The notes under the pieces were generated by a model. It searched no databases. It had not been told where the DNA came from and saw only the letters and a program-made list of their open reading frames with translations. Positions 1-5,483 of a stretch of 5,483 nt of DNA are shown in pieces (the first letter of the stretch is position 1; each line of letters starts with the position of its first letter). The stretch is from Lachnospiraceae bacterium. Lineage in GTDB: Bacteria > Bacillota > Clostridia > Lachnospirales > Lachnospiraceae. Both the position numbers and the translations under genes were made by a program. The stretch spans positions 1-5,483 of the forward strand of contig JAGCSS010000302.1 of the NCBI GenBank assembly GCA_017964055.1, written 5' to 3'.

Positions 1-23
1 AAGGCAGTGAGGAATAAAACAGG

Positions 24-866
24 ATGAAAAGAGAAGAAATCAACATACGCGATCCCTTCGTGCTTGTGCACGAAGGGAAATACTATCTCTACGGTACGAG
101 AGGAAACGAGTGCTGGGGAACATGCACCGGACTCGATGTATATACGGGCACGGACCTTGAAGAATTCGACGGTCCGTTCGTATGCTTTACGCCGCCCGAG
201 GGTTTCTGGGCGGACAAAAATTTCTGGGCTCCCGAGGTCCATGAATACAATGGGAGTTTCTATATGTTCGTTTCGTTCAAAGCCGACGGAAAGTGCAGGG
301 GAACCCAGATCCTGAAGGCAGACAGTCCTTTGGGACCGTTCGTGCCTCACTCCGACGGACCCGTAACTCCACGCGACTGGGAGTGCCTCGACGGAACTCT
401 CTATATCGAGACGGCCGAGGATAACAGGCCCTACATGATATTCTGCCACGAATGGGTCCAGGTAAGGGACGGCGAGATCTGTGCTGTGGAGCTTACGCGT
501 GACCTGAAGAGGGCGGTCGGAGAGCCGAAACTTCTTTTCCGTGCGTCGGAGGCACCCTGGATCAAAACGATACGCGACGGCGCCTATGTGACGGACGGTC
601 CGTTCGTTTACAGGAACGATGACGGCAGGATCACGATGCTCTGGTCGAGCTTCGGCGAAGAGGGATATACGCTGGCGCTCGCGCACAGTGAGAGCAATAC
701 CGTGCACGGACCCTGGAAGCAGGAGCCGGAGCTGCTCTTTTCGAAGAACGGCGGACACGGGATGCTGTTTAAGTCGATCGAAGGCAAATTAATGGTGTCA
801 TTACACTCTCCCAACGTCAATTTAGATGAAAAACCGGTCTTTTTCGAAGTAAAATGCAGTATTTGA
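24..866 (+). CDS. GH43-type glycoside hydrolase, cytoplasmic (five-bladed beta-propeller)
   Basis: This 280-residue protein is predicted to hydrolyse terminal or internal arabinose or xylose linkages in short plant-derived oligosaccharides. The sequence shows typical GH43 landmarks. An RDP motif near the N-terminus (Asp10, expected general base) is followed by YYLYGT (21-25), FWAPEVH (67-73) and a LDGTLY motif (Asp123, expected pKa modulator). Further on are TDGPFVY (190-196), LWSSF (206-210) and GGHGM near the C-terminus. There is no signal peptide or membrane segment, so it should act in the cytoplasm on imported sugars. At 280 residues it is a single catalytic domain without a carbohydrate-binding module. 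The start is supported because the catalytic fold begins almost at once, with a purine-rich AGTGAGGA (6-13) upstream, although the spacing of about 10 bases is slightly long. It ends 24 bases before an intrinsic terminator, so it closes an upstream unit. Substrate is not predictable; beta-xylosidase or alpha-L-arabinofuranosidase are the usual options. Family call is confident, specificity is not. Confidence -1.
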   Translation: MKREEINIRDPFVLVHEGKYYLYGTRGNECWGTCTGLDVYTGTDLEEFDGPFVCFTPPEGFWADKNFWAPEVHEYNGSFYMFVSFKADGKCRGTQILKADSPLGPFVPHSDGPVTPRDWECLDGTLYIETAEDNRPYMIFCHEWVQVRDGEICAVELTRDLKRAVGEPKLLFRASEAPWIKTIRDGAYVTDGPFVYRNDDGRITMLWSSFGEEGYTLALAHSESNTVHGPWKQEPELLFSKNGGHGMLFKSIEGKLMVSLHSPNVNLDEKPVFFEVKCSI

Positions 867-889
867 AGGACCGTATAAGGTAAATGCAT

Positions 890-911
890 GGGCGGCTTCG
901 GCCGCCCTTTT
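890..911 (+). terminator. Intrinsic (Rho-independent) terminator after the GH43 gene
   Basis: A perfect 7-bp stem, GGGCGGC (890-896) with GCCGCCC (901-907), closes a TTCG tetraloop with the especially stable C(UUCG)G arrangement. It is followed directly by TTTT (908-911) and then GTTGT. The T-run lies only on the + side, so it should stop transcripts coming from the GH43 gene. It separates that gene from the promoter at 981-1010. Confidence -1.
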
Positions 912-980
912 GTTGTACAGGCAAATATAAGTTGAAAATAATGAATTTCGAAGTGATTTTTGTTTGTTTTTCGATAAATA

Positions 981-1010
981 TTGACTTGAAAACCGCTCTA
1001 TGTCTATACT
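981..1010 (+). promoter_or_regulatory. Sigma-A promoter of the sugar ABC transporter operon
   Basis: TTGACT (981-986, five of six matches to TTGACA) and TATACT (1005-1010, five of six matches to TATAAT) are separated by 18 bases. The 60 bases upstream are strongly A/T-rich with T-tracts, as in an UP element. The predicted transcription start is near 1016-1018, giving a leader of about 48 bases before the binding-protein ATG. The position just after a terminator and just before a four-gene run fits an operon promoter. It is predicted from sequence only. Confidence -1.
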
Positions 1011-1014
1011 GTGA

Positions 1015-1029
1015 TTACCGTGAAGGTAA
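1015..1029. promoter_or_regulatory. Candidate operator: inverted repeat over the predicted transcription start
   Basis: TTACC (1015-1019) and GGTAA (1025-1029) form a perfect 5-bp inverted repeat around GTGAA. It begins five bases after the -10 box, so a bound protein would block the polymerase or its initial transcript. The arms are short, so chance occurrence is possible. No regulator gene lies in this window to pair with it. It could also form a weak hairpin at the very 5' end of the mRNA. Confidence -1.
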
Positions 1030-1048
1030 CAACAAGAAACACCACAGA

Positions 1049-1056
1049 GAAGGGAG
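1049..1056 (+). promoter_or_regulatory. Ribosome binding site that fixes the binding-protein start
   Basis: GAAGGGAG lies 8 bases before the ATG at 1065. It decides between that ATG and an in-frame GTG at 1011. The GTG abuts the -10 box, has no ribosome binding site and would bury the lipoprotein signal behind 18 extra residues. Confidence -1.
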
Positions 1057-1064
1057 ACTTATTT

Positions 1065-2429
1065 ATGAGAATCAAGCGGTTTTTAGCTGTCCTTCTGGCA
1101 CTGGCCATGATACTCGGCACTGCGGCCTGCACAAAGACTGCGGACGAGAGCGACAGCAATGTAACACAGGGGGCGGACAACAATGCGGCATCGACCGGAA
1201 ACAAGACAGACAATTCCGGCAGCGCATCCAATGAGCCTGTCAAGCTCAGAATGGCATGGTGGGGTTCACAGACCAGACATGACAGAACCATCGCCGTTAT
1301 CGAGCTTTACGAAAAGCTTCATCCCAATGTAGACATCGAGTACGAGCCCATGGATTTCGACGGCTATTTCAACAAGCTGGCAACTCTTGTGGCTTCGAAC
1401 GAGGTTTGGGATATCTTCCAGCTCGGCAGCAACTTCCCCACCTACCAGAGCAAGATCTACACCTTAAACGACTTCATCGCTGACGGAACGATCGACGTAT
1501 CCGGCACCACGGAGGCATTCTTAAGGATCGCGGCCGATGAAAAAGGCAACCAGGTAGGACTTTGCAGCGGCGTTAACACTTACGGTATCGCTTACGATCC
1601 CGCGCTTTTCGCCAAGGCAGGAGTGGCTGAGCCTACAGAGAACTGGACATGGGCGGACTACAAGCAGGCATGCCTTACCATCCATGACAAGCTCGGCATC
1701 TACGGTTCATCGAAGTTTGACGACTGGCAGGCAGGCGCTTCCGCAGGAATTAACCAGGAAGGCTTCGGCATCGGATTCTTCAACAAGACAAACGACAATC
1801 TCGGCTTCAGCGATTACAAGATGCTTTCGGATTACATGCAGATGAGAGCGGATCTCGTTGACGCGGGCGCATATCCCGATCCCGGCGCATGCCAGGAGAT
1901 CAGCGATATCGAGAACGACTTCGTTGTATCGGGCGAAGCAGCCATGACATGGGTTGCGTCGAACCAGTTCGTATCACTTTGCACCGCTGCGGGCAGAGAG
2001 CTCAAGCTCATCAATCCTCCCCGCAAGACCGCAAACGGCCCTGCAGGCGTATCGATCCAGTCATCGCAGATGCTCTGCGTATCTTCGGATTCGAAGTATC
2101 CCGCCGAGGCTGCAAAGTTCATCGAGTTCTTCCAGAGCAACATCGAAGCGAACCAGATCCTGCTCGCTGAGCGCGGTATCCCTACATTCACCGCAGTTCG
2201 TGAGGCACTCGCAGGCAATCTGACCGACATTGAGAAGGCTGTTTACGAGTACGTTGACGTGGTAGGCGCTTTCGATACCGGCGGAGAGACCGTAAATCCT
2301 TCGAGCCCCGCATGCACCGACACCATCAAAGAGCAGTACAACTACTACCTGAACAAGGTTATCTACAAAGAAATGACAGCTGATGAAGCTGCAAAGGCAC
2401 TTTACGATTTCGCAGCATCCCAGTTCTGA
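1065..2429 (+). CDS. Extracellular sugar-binding lipoprotein of a CUT1 ABC transporter
   Basis: This 454-residue protein is expected to capture an oligosaccharide outside the cell and deliver it to the two permeases downstream. Residues 1-21 form a lipoprotein signal: MRIKR, then a hydrophobic core, then a TAAC lipobox with lipidated Cys22. Thr at the -3 position is less common than Leu but acceptable. Residues 23-58 are a flexible linker rich in Ser, Thr, Asn, Asp and Gly. The SBP_bac_1-type fold starts around residue 59 (VKLRMAWWGS, with Trp65/Trp66 well placed for stacking on sugar). Family features follow: the YFNKLATLVAS helix, DIFQLG, the NWTWADY motif (Trp194, Trp196) and GEAAMTW (290-296). 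Length is normal for the family. It is the first gene after the promoter and is followed by an intercistronic hairpin. The role as a sugar-binding protein is firm; the ligand is unknown. Confidence -1.
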   Translation: MRIKRFLAVLLALAMILGTAACTKTADESDSNVTQGADNNAASTGNKTDNSGSASNEPVKLRMAWWGSQTRHDRTIAVIELYEKLHPNVDIEYEPMDFDGYFNKLATLVASNEVWDIFQLGSNFPTYQSKIYTLNDFIADGTIDVSGTTEAFLRIAADEKGNQVGLCSGVNTYGIAYDPALFAKAGVAEPTENWTWADYKQACLTIHDKLGIYGSSKFDDWQAGASAGINQEGFGIGFFNKTNDNLGFSDYKMLSDYMQMRADLVDAGAYPDPGACQEISDIENDFVVSGEAAMTWVASNQFVSLCTAAGRELKLINPPRKTANGPAGVSIQSSQMLCVSSDSKYPAEAAKFIEFFQSNIEANQILLAERGIPTFTAVREALAGNLTDIEKAVYEYVDVVGAFDTGGETVNPSSPACTDTIKEQYNYYLNKVIYKEMTADEAAKALYDFAASQF

Positions 2430-2457
2430 TATTAGTCTTTTCACTTTTTCATAAAAA

Positions 2458-2493
2458 GCCCCGGCGATGCCCGTAAAAAGGCATTTCCGGGGC
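2458..2493. other. Intercistronic two-tier hairpin between binding protein and permease genes
   Basis: The outer stem is a perfect 7 bp: GCCCCGG (2458-2464) with CCGGGGC (2487-2493). After one C/T mismatch, an inner stem GATGCC (2466-2471) pairs with GGCATT (2480-2485), including one G-U pair, around an A-rich loop. There is no T-run after it on the + strand, so it is a poor terminator in the operon direction. It lies 28 bases after the binding-protein stop and well before the next ribosome binding site. The likely role is to protect the 3' end of the binding-protein message, or to cause partial termination, so that more binding protein than permease is made. On the - strand the stem is followed by TTTTT (2457-2453), so it could end antisense transcripts. 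Confidence -1.
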
Positions 2494-2502
2494 GATTCCC
2501 CC

Positions 2503-2508
2503 AAGGAG
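2503..2508 (+). promoter_or_regulatory. Ribosome binding site of the first permease
   Basis: AAGGAG lies 10 bases before the ATG at 2519 and clear of the upstream hairpin (9 bases separate them), so the hairpin need not mask it. It supports 2519 as the start. Confidence -1.
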
Positions 2509-2518
2509 CGTCTTTTAA

Positions 2519-3448
2519 ATGAACACTGCAAGCAAAGCCACGGACAAAAGCGGCAGAACCCCCTGGAATAAGTTTGTCTACAATACGAACACGGTGGGTT
2601 ATGTTTTCGCGTCGCCTTTTATCATAGGATTCCTGATCTTTACGATAATCCCGATGATCAGTTCACTGTACTATTCGTGCACGGACTACAATCTTATAGA
2701 GAAGGAAAACTGGATCGGACTTTCAAACTATATTTACCTCTTCCACGATCCCAGATTTCTGAATTCGATAAAGGTAACGCTGCAGTATGTATTCTTTTCG
2801 GTTCCCATTAAGCTGGCTTTTGCTCTGTTCATAGCTTTTCTGCTGACGAGACCGAGCAGGATGGTGAGTTTTTACCGTTCGCTGTACTACCTGCCTTCGC
2901 TGATCGGCGGAAGCGTGGCCGTAGCGCTCGTATGGAAGGAGCTCTTTGCGAGAAAAGGTTTGATAAACACAAATCTCGCGGCACTCGGGATCAAGACCGT
3001 AAACTGGTTCGGCAGCATGTCTTACGCGAAATGGCCCATCATCCTGATGACCGCCTGGCAGTTCGGATCGTCGATGCTGATATTCGCGGCGGGATTAAAG
3101 GAGATCCCGGGCAGCTACTACGAGGCGGCCAAGATCGACGGAGCGAACGGCTGGAAGATATTCTGGAAGATCACGATGCCCTGTCTGTCGCCCGTTATCC
3201 TGTTCAACCTGATCATGCAGCTGATCTCGAGCTTCATGGTATTTACGCAGGCATTCGTCATCACGGCCGGCGGACCGAACGACGCGACCATGTATTATGC
3301 GCTCTATGTTTACAAACAGGGCATACAAAGCAGAAATATGGGCTATGCAAGCGCGATGAGCTGGGTTATGCTGTTAATAATGGGTGTGATCACGGCTGTC
3401 GTATTCAAAACTTCCAAGCATTGGGTTTTCAACGAATCTGAAGGTTAA
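2519..3448 (+). CDS. CUT1 sugar ABC transporter permease (MalF/UgpA-like)
   Basis: This 309-residue membrane protein forms half of the channel of the importer. About six membrane segments are visible, roughly at residues 28-50, 88-109, 120-139, 172-192, 225-248 and 276-297. The ATPase-docking EAA loop is clear: YYEAAKIDGANGWKIFWKITMP, with Glu202, Ala203, Ala204, Gly208 and Pro221. The YRSLYYLPSLIGGSVAVALVW region and the late ITAGGPNDAT segment are typical of the first permease of CUT1 systems. The hydrophilic N-terminus (1-25) is cytoplasmic. It lacks the large periplasmic insert of enteric MalF, as usual for Gram-positive versions. The next gene begins 8 bases after its stop, so the two are translated from one message and should form a heterodimer. 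Substrate is unknown. Confidence -1.
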   Translation: MNTASKATDKSGRTPWNKFVYNTNTVGYVFASPFIIGFLIFTIIPMISSLYYSCTDYNLIEKENWIGLSNYIYLFHDPRFLNSIKVTLQYVFFSVPIKLAFALFIAFLLTRPSRMVSFYRSLYYLPSLIGGSVAVALVWKELFARKGLINTNLAALGIKTVNWFGSMSYAKWPIILMTAWQFGSSMLIFAAGLKEIPGSYYEAAKIDGANGWKIFWKITMPCLSPVILFNLIMQLISSFMVFTQAFVITAGGPNDATMYYALYVYKQGIQSRNMGYASAMSWVMLLIMGVITAVVFKTSKHWVFNESEG

Positions 3449-3456
3449 GGTGGAAT

Positions 3457-4299
3457 ATGAAAGCAAAGAGAATTATATCTACAACGGTCTATCACATATT
3501 CATCCTCGGCCTCGGACTGCTGATGATCTACCCCGTGCTCTGGATGATCTCGGGCTCGCTCAAAAACAATCCTGAGATACTGAGCGGCTCGCTGAACCTG
3601 ATACCCCCCGCATGGAGATGGGACAATTTCTCACGCGGCTGGGCAGGCTTCGGACATGTAACGTTTACAACGTATTTTAAGAATTCGATCATTGTAACCG
3701 TGATCGCGACACTGGGCACGGTGCTGAGTTCCTCATGCATCGCGTATGCCCTGGCCAGGATCAAGTTCCGCGGGAGCAAGATCATTTTTACGATAATGAT
3801 CGCTACCATGCTCCTGCCCGGACAGGTTGTAATGATCCCACAGTATCTGATCTACAACAGGATCGGATGGGTCGGAACGGTACTTCCTCTGATCGTTCCG
3901 CATTTCTTCGGAGCTGCGTTCTTCATATACATGATGATGCAGTTCATGGCAGGGATACCCAAGGAGCTCGACGAAGCCGCGATCATCGACGGCTGCAGTA
4001 AATACACGGTATTTACGAGGGTTGTGTTCCCGCTCCTTAAGCCCGCTCTCATTTCCACCATCATCATCCAGTTCTACTGGAAATGGGACGATTACATGGG
4101 ACCCATGCTGTACCTTGGCAAACCCGAATCCTACACCGTATCGATCGCGGTCAAGCTTTTCGCGGACGCGACGAGCACCACGGATTACGGCGCGATGTTT
4201 GCCATGTCGACTTTGTCAATGATACCCGTTTTCCTGATATTCCTGTTCTTTAACAGGTATCTGGTGGACGGTATAAGTACCAGTGGATTAAAAGGATAA
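3457..4299 (+). CDS. CUT1 sugar ABC transporter permease (MalG/UgpE-like)
   Basis: This 280-residue protein is the second channel subunit. The N-terminus has MIYPVLWMISGSLK (23-36), a hallmark of MalG-type permeases, after a first membrane segment at about 11-31. Further segments are near 76-98, 109-130, 142-162, 196-215 and 245-266. The EAA loop reads ELDEAAIIDGCSKYTVFTRV, with Glu173, Ala174, Ala175 and Gly179, and Pro192 follows. The FYWKWDDYMGPMLYL stretch matches the usual W-x-W-N-x-F-x-x-P-L motif with small changes. The C-terminal VDGISTSGLKG tail is the conserved end of the family and confirms the frame is intact. An AAGG ribosome binding site (3447-3450) overlaps the stop of the preceding gene, indicating coupled translation. 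The last codons contain the ribosome binding site of the next gene. Confidence -1.
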   Translation: MKAKRIISTTVYHIFILGLGLLMIYPVLWMISGSLKNNPEILSGSLNLIPPAWRWDNFSRGWAGFGHVTFTTYFKNSIIVTVIATLGTVLSSSCIAYALARIKFRGSKIIFTIMIATMLLPGQVVMIPQYLIYNRIGWVGTVLPLIVPHFFGAAFFIYMMMQFMAGIPKELDEAAIIDGCSKYTVFTRVVFPLLKPALISTIIIQFYWKWDDYMGPMLYLGKPESYTVSIAVKLFADATSTTDYGAMFAMSTLSMIPVFLIFLFFNRYLVDGISTSGLKG

Positions 4300-4302
4300 T
4301 TT

Positions 4303-5483
4303 ATGATTCATCGTGAACTGCTGATAAGACATTTTAATCCTACCCTGAAAGAACGCGATCTTCGCTCCCCGCTTACGGTGGGGAACGGGGATTTCGCGTT
4401 TACTGCGGATATAACCGGACTGCAGACCTTCGCGGAAGACTATTCCGCGGGCGGCTGTCCGCTGCTTACCATGGCATCGGGTTTCTGGCATACCGCGCCC
4501 GACAGGGAGGGACATTTTGCGGCAGACACGGATATAACATATACGGATTACGCACGTCCCGACAGGAGAGTAAGCTATCCTACGGAGTGCAAAAAAGGTG
4601 AAGAAGAAAACTATGACCGGCTGCGACAGAACCCTCACAGATACAATCTCGTGAGGCTCTCCCTGCTGCTCGACGGCAGGAAGGTCAGACCGGATGAAAT
4701 AAATGCGGTGAGACAGGAACTGGACCTGTATACAGGCGTATTAAAGAGCTGCTTTAAGCTCGAAGGCAGGGAAGTAAGCATCGAGACGGCGGTCGGAGAC
4801 GGGCTGAGTCTGGGTGTTTCGATCGAGGCCAGGCTGTTAAAGGACAGGCTCTCGGTACTCGCTGAGTTCCCGTACGCGTCACCCGCGCGTGACGGCGGTG
4901 TATTTGACAGGCCCGAAGCGCATACGACCGAAGTTTTATCGTTTGAGACAACAAAGGGACACTCGAAGATGTGTCTTAAACGCACCATGGACCGTGATGT
5001 GTACAATGTATGCATATCCGGCCAGACAGGCATAAAAGAGGCGGGAGACCATTCATTCACACTCTCCGCTGCGGAAAGTGCAGGTGCCGCATACTGGTTC
5101 AACATGAGCTTTGCGGCAGAGGGGCTCGAGCCCGCGGAATACAGCTTCAGACAGGTCAAGGAGGCTTCGGGGAAGCGCTTCTACCTGTTCTGGAACAGAG
5201 GCGCCATGATCAATGTCCTCGAGTCCGCGGACAAGAGAGCCGAAGAGCTCGAAAGAAGGCTGATACTCTCGATGTATCTGACCTTCGTACAGTGCACCGC
5301 GACGCTCCCGCCTCAGGAAACCGGCCTTACCTGCAACAGCTGGTACGGCAAATTCCATCTCGAGATGCACCCGATACATACCGCATGGCTAGCGCTGTAC
5401 GGCAGGGGAGACCTGCTCGAGAAGTCACTGGATTTTTATGTGCAAAATCTTGGAAAGGCGGTTGAACTGGCGCGCTCGAACGG
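4303..5483 (+). CDS. Six-hairpin (alpha/alpha)6 glycosidase-like protein, 3' end outside the window
   Basis: An uninterrupted frame of 393 codons runs from the ATG at 4303 to the right edge with no stop. The start is supported by AAAAGGA (4290-4296) 6 bases upstream, inside the last codons of the permease gene, and by only 3 bases between the stop and this ATG. The N-terminus carries LRSPLTVGNGDFAFTADI (20-37) and then TGLQTF (38-43), recalling N-terminal beta-sandwich domains of GH65/GH95-like enzymes. The motif NSWYGKFHLEMHPIHTAW (345-362), then LYGRGDLLEKSLDFY, marks the start of the helical barrel. Glu354 is a candidate active-site residue, but this is inference. Relatives as I recall them are around 650-750 residues, so a large part of the barrel is missing here. 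No signal peptide is seen, so the protein should be cytoplasmic and act on the sugar imported by the preceding transporter. Superfamily call is fairly good; reaction and substrate are unknown. Confidence -1.
   Translation, partial: MIHRELLIRHFNPTLKERDLRSPLTVGNGDFAFTADITGLQTFAEDYSAGGCPLLTMASGFWHTAPDREGHFAADTDITYTDYARPDRRVSYPTECKKGEEENYDRLRQNPHRYNLVRLSLLLDGRKVRPDEINAVRQELDLYTGVLKSCFKLEGREVSIETAVGDGLSLGVSIEARLLKDRLSVLAEFPYASPARDGGVFDRPEAHTTEVLSFETTKGHSKMCLKRTMDRDVYNVCISGQTGIKEAGDHSFTLSAAESAGAAYWFNMSFAAEGLEPAEYSFRQVKEASGKRFYLFWNRGAMINVLESADKRAEELERRLILSMYLTFVQCTATLPPQETGLTCNSWYGKFHLEMHPIHTAWLALYGRGDLLEKSLDFYVQNLGKAVELARSN

Noticed and set aside
986..1002. Possible CcpA (cre) site between the -35 and -10 boxes
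   Set aside because: TGAAAACCGC looks cre-like at first, but aligning on the central CG leaves the outer TG and CA positions unmatched and the sequence is not palindromic.
1011..1064. Upstream GTG start adding 18 residues to the binding protein
   Set aside because: The GTG directly follows the -10 box and would not be transcribed in full, it lacks a ribosome binding site, and it would displace the lipoprotein signal. The ATG at 1065 has a strong site 8 bases upstream.
2444..2458. CTTTTT-CAT-AAAAAG inverted repeat just before the intercistronic hairpin
   Set aside because: It is a weak A/T-only stem with a 3-base loop, and its last base is shared with the much stronger G/C hairpin. The T- and A-tracts are better seen as flanks of that hairpin.
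2458..2493. Intrinsic terminator on the + strand after the binding protein
   Set aside because: The stem is followed by GATTCCCCC rather than a T-run, and the downstream permeases have no promoter of their own that I can see, so read-through is needed.
2061..2531. 156-codon open frame on the - strand across the binding-protein end
   Set aside because: It is antisense to conserved binding-protein sequence and to the intercistronic hairpin, has no family features, and no promoter is evident.
4635..5159. 174-codon open frame on the - strand
   Set aside because: It is antisense to the continuous glycosidase frame on the + strand, shows no family motif, and its Ser/Leu-rich composition is typical of a shadow of a real gene.
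5010..5465. 151-codon + strand frame inside the glycosidase
   Set aside because: It is rich in Arg, Gly and Cys with no recognisable domain, and it overlaps the well-supported frame carrying the NSWYGKFHLEMH motif.

Overview
The window looks like part of a carbohydrate-utilisation locus from a Gram-positive, Clostridia-type bacterium, most likely a gut or rumen Lachnospiraceae-like organism. This rests on several observations: a short lysine/arginine-rich lipoprotein signal on the sugar-binding protein, a CUT1 importer with no ATPase gene beside it, strong AGGAG-type ribosome binding sites, a consensus sigma-A promoter, and mixed codon use with frequent AGG/AGA and ATA in DNA of about half G+C. 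The taxonomic call is inference.

Layout: all genes are on the + strand. Positions 24-866 encode a cytoplasmic GH43-type glycosidase, which ends an upstream transcription unit closed by a textbook intrinsic terminator (890-911). A sigma-A promoter (981-1010) then starts a second unit. It reads through a lipoprotein sugar-binding protein (1065-2429), an intercistronic hairpin (2458-2493), two CUT1 permeases (2519-3448 and 3457-4299), and a large glycosidase of the six-hairpin (alpha/alpha)6 type. The glycosidase starts at 4303 and runs off the right edge. It has no stop codon in the window, so a stop-to-stop ORF listing overlooks it, yet it fills the last 1.18 kb.

Working model: the binding protein captures an oligosaccharide outside the cell, and the two permeases import it, energised by a shared MsmK/UgpC-type ATPase encoded elsewhere. 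The two glycosidases lack signal peptides and would trim the oligosaccharide in the cytoplasm. A GH43 enzyme suggests an arabinose- or xylose-containing plant glycan, but the true substrate cannot be read from the sequence. I see no CRISPR array, RNA gene, insertion sequence or phage feature. The most interesting points are the intercistronic hairpin, the small inverted repeat on the predicted transcription start, the altered general-acid region in the GH43 enzyme, and the uncharacterised look of the six-hairpin glycosidase.
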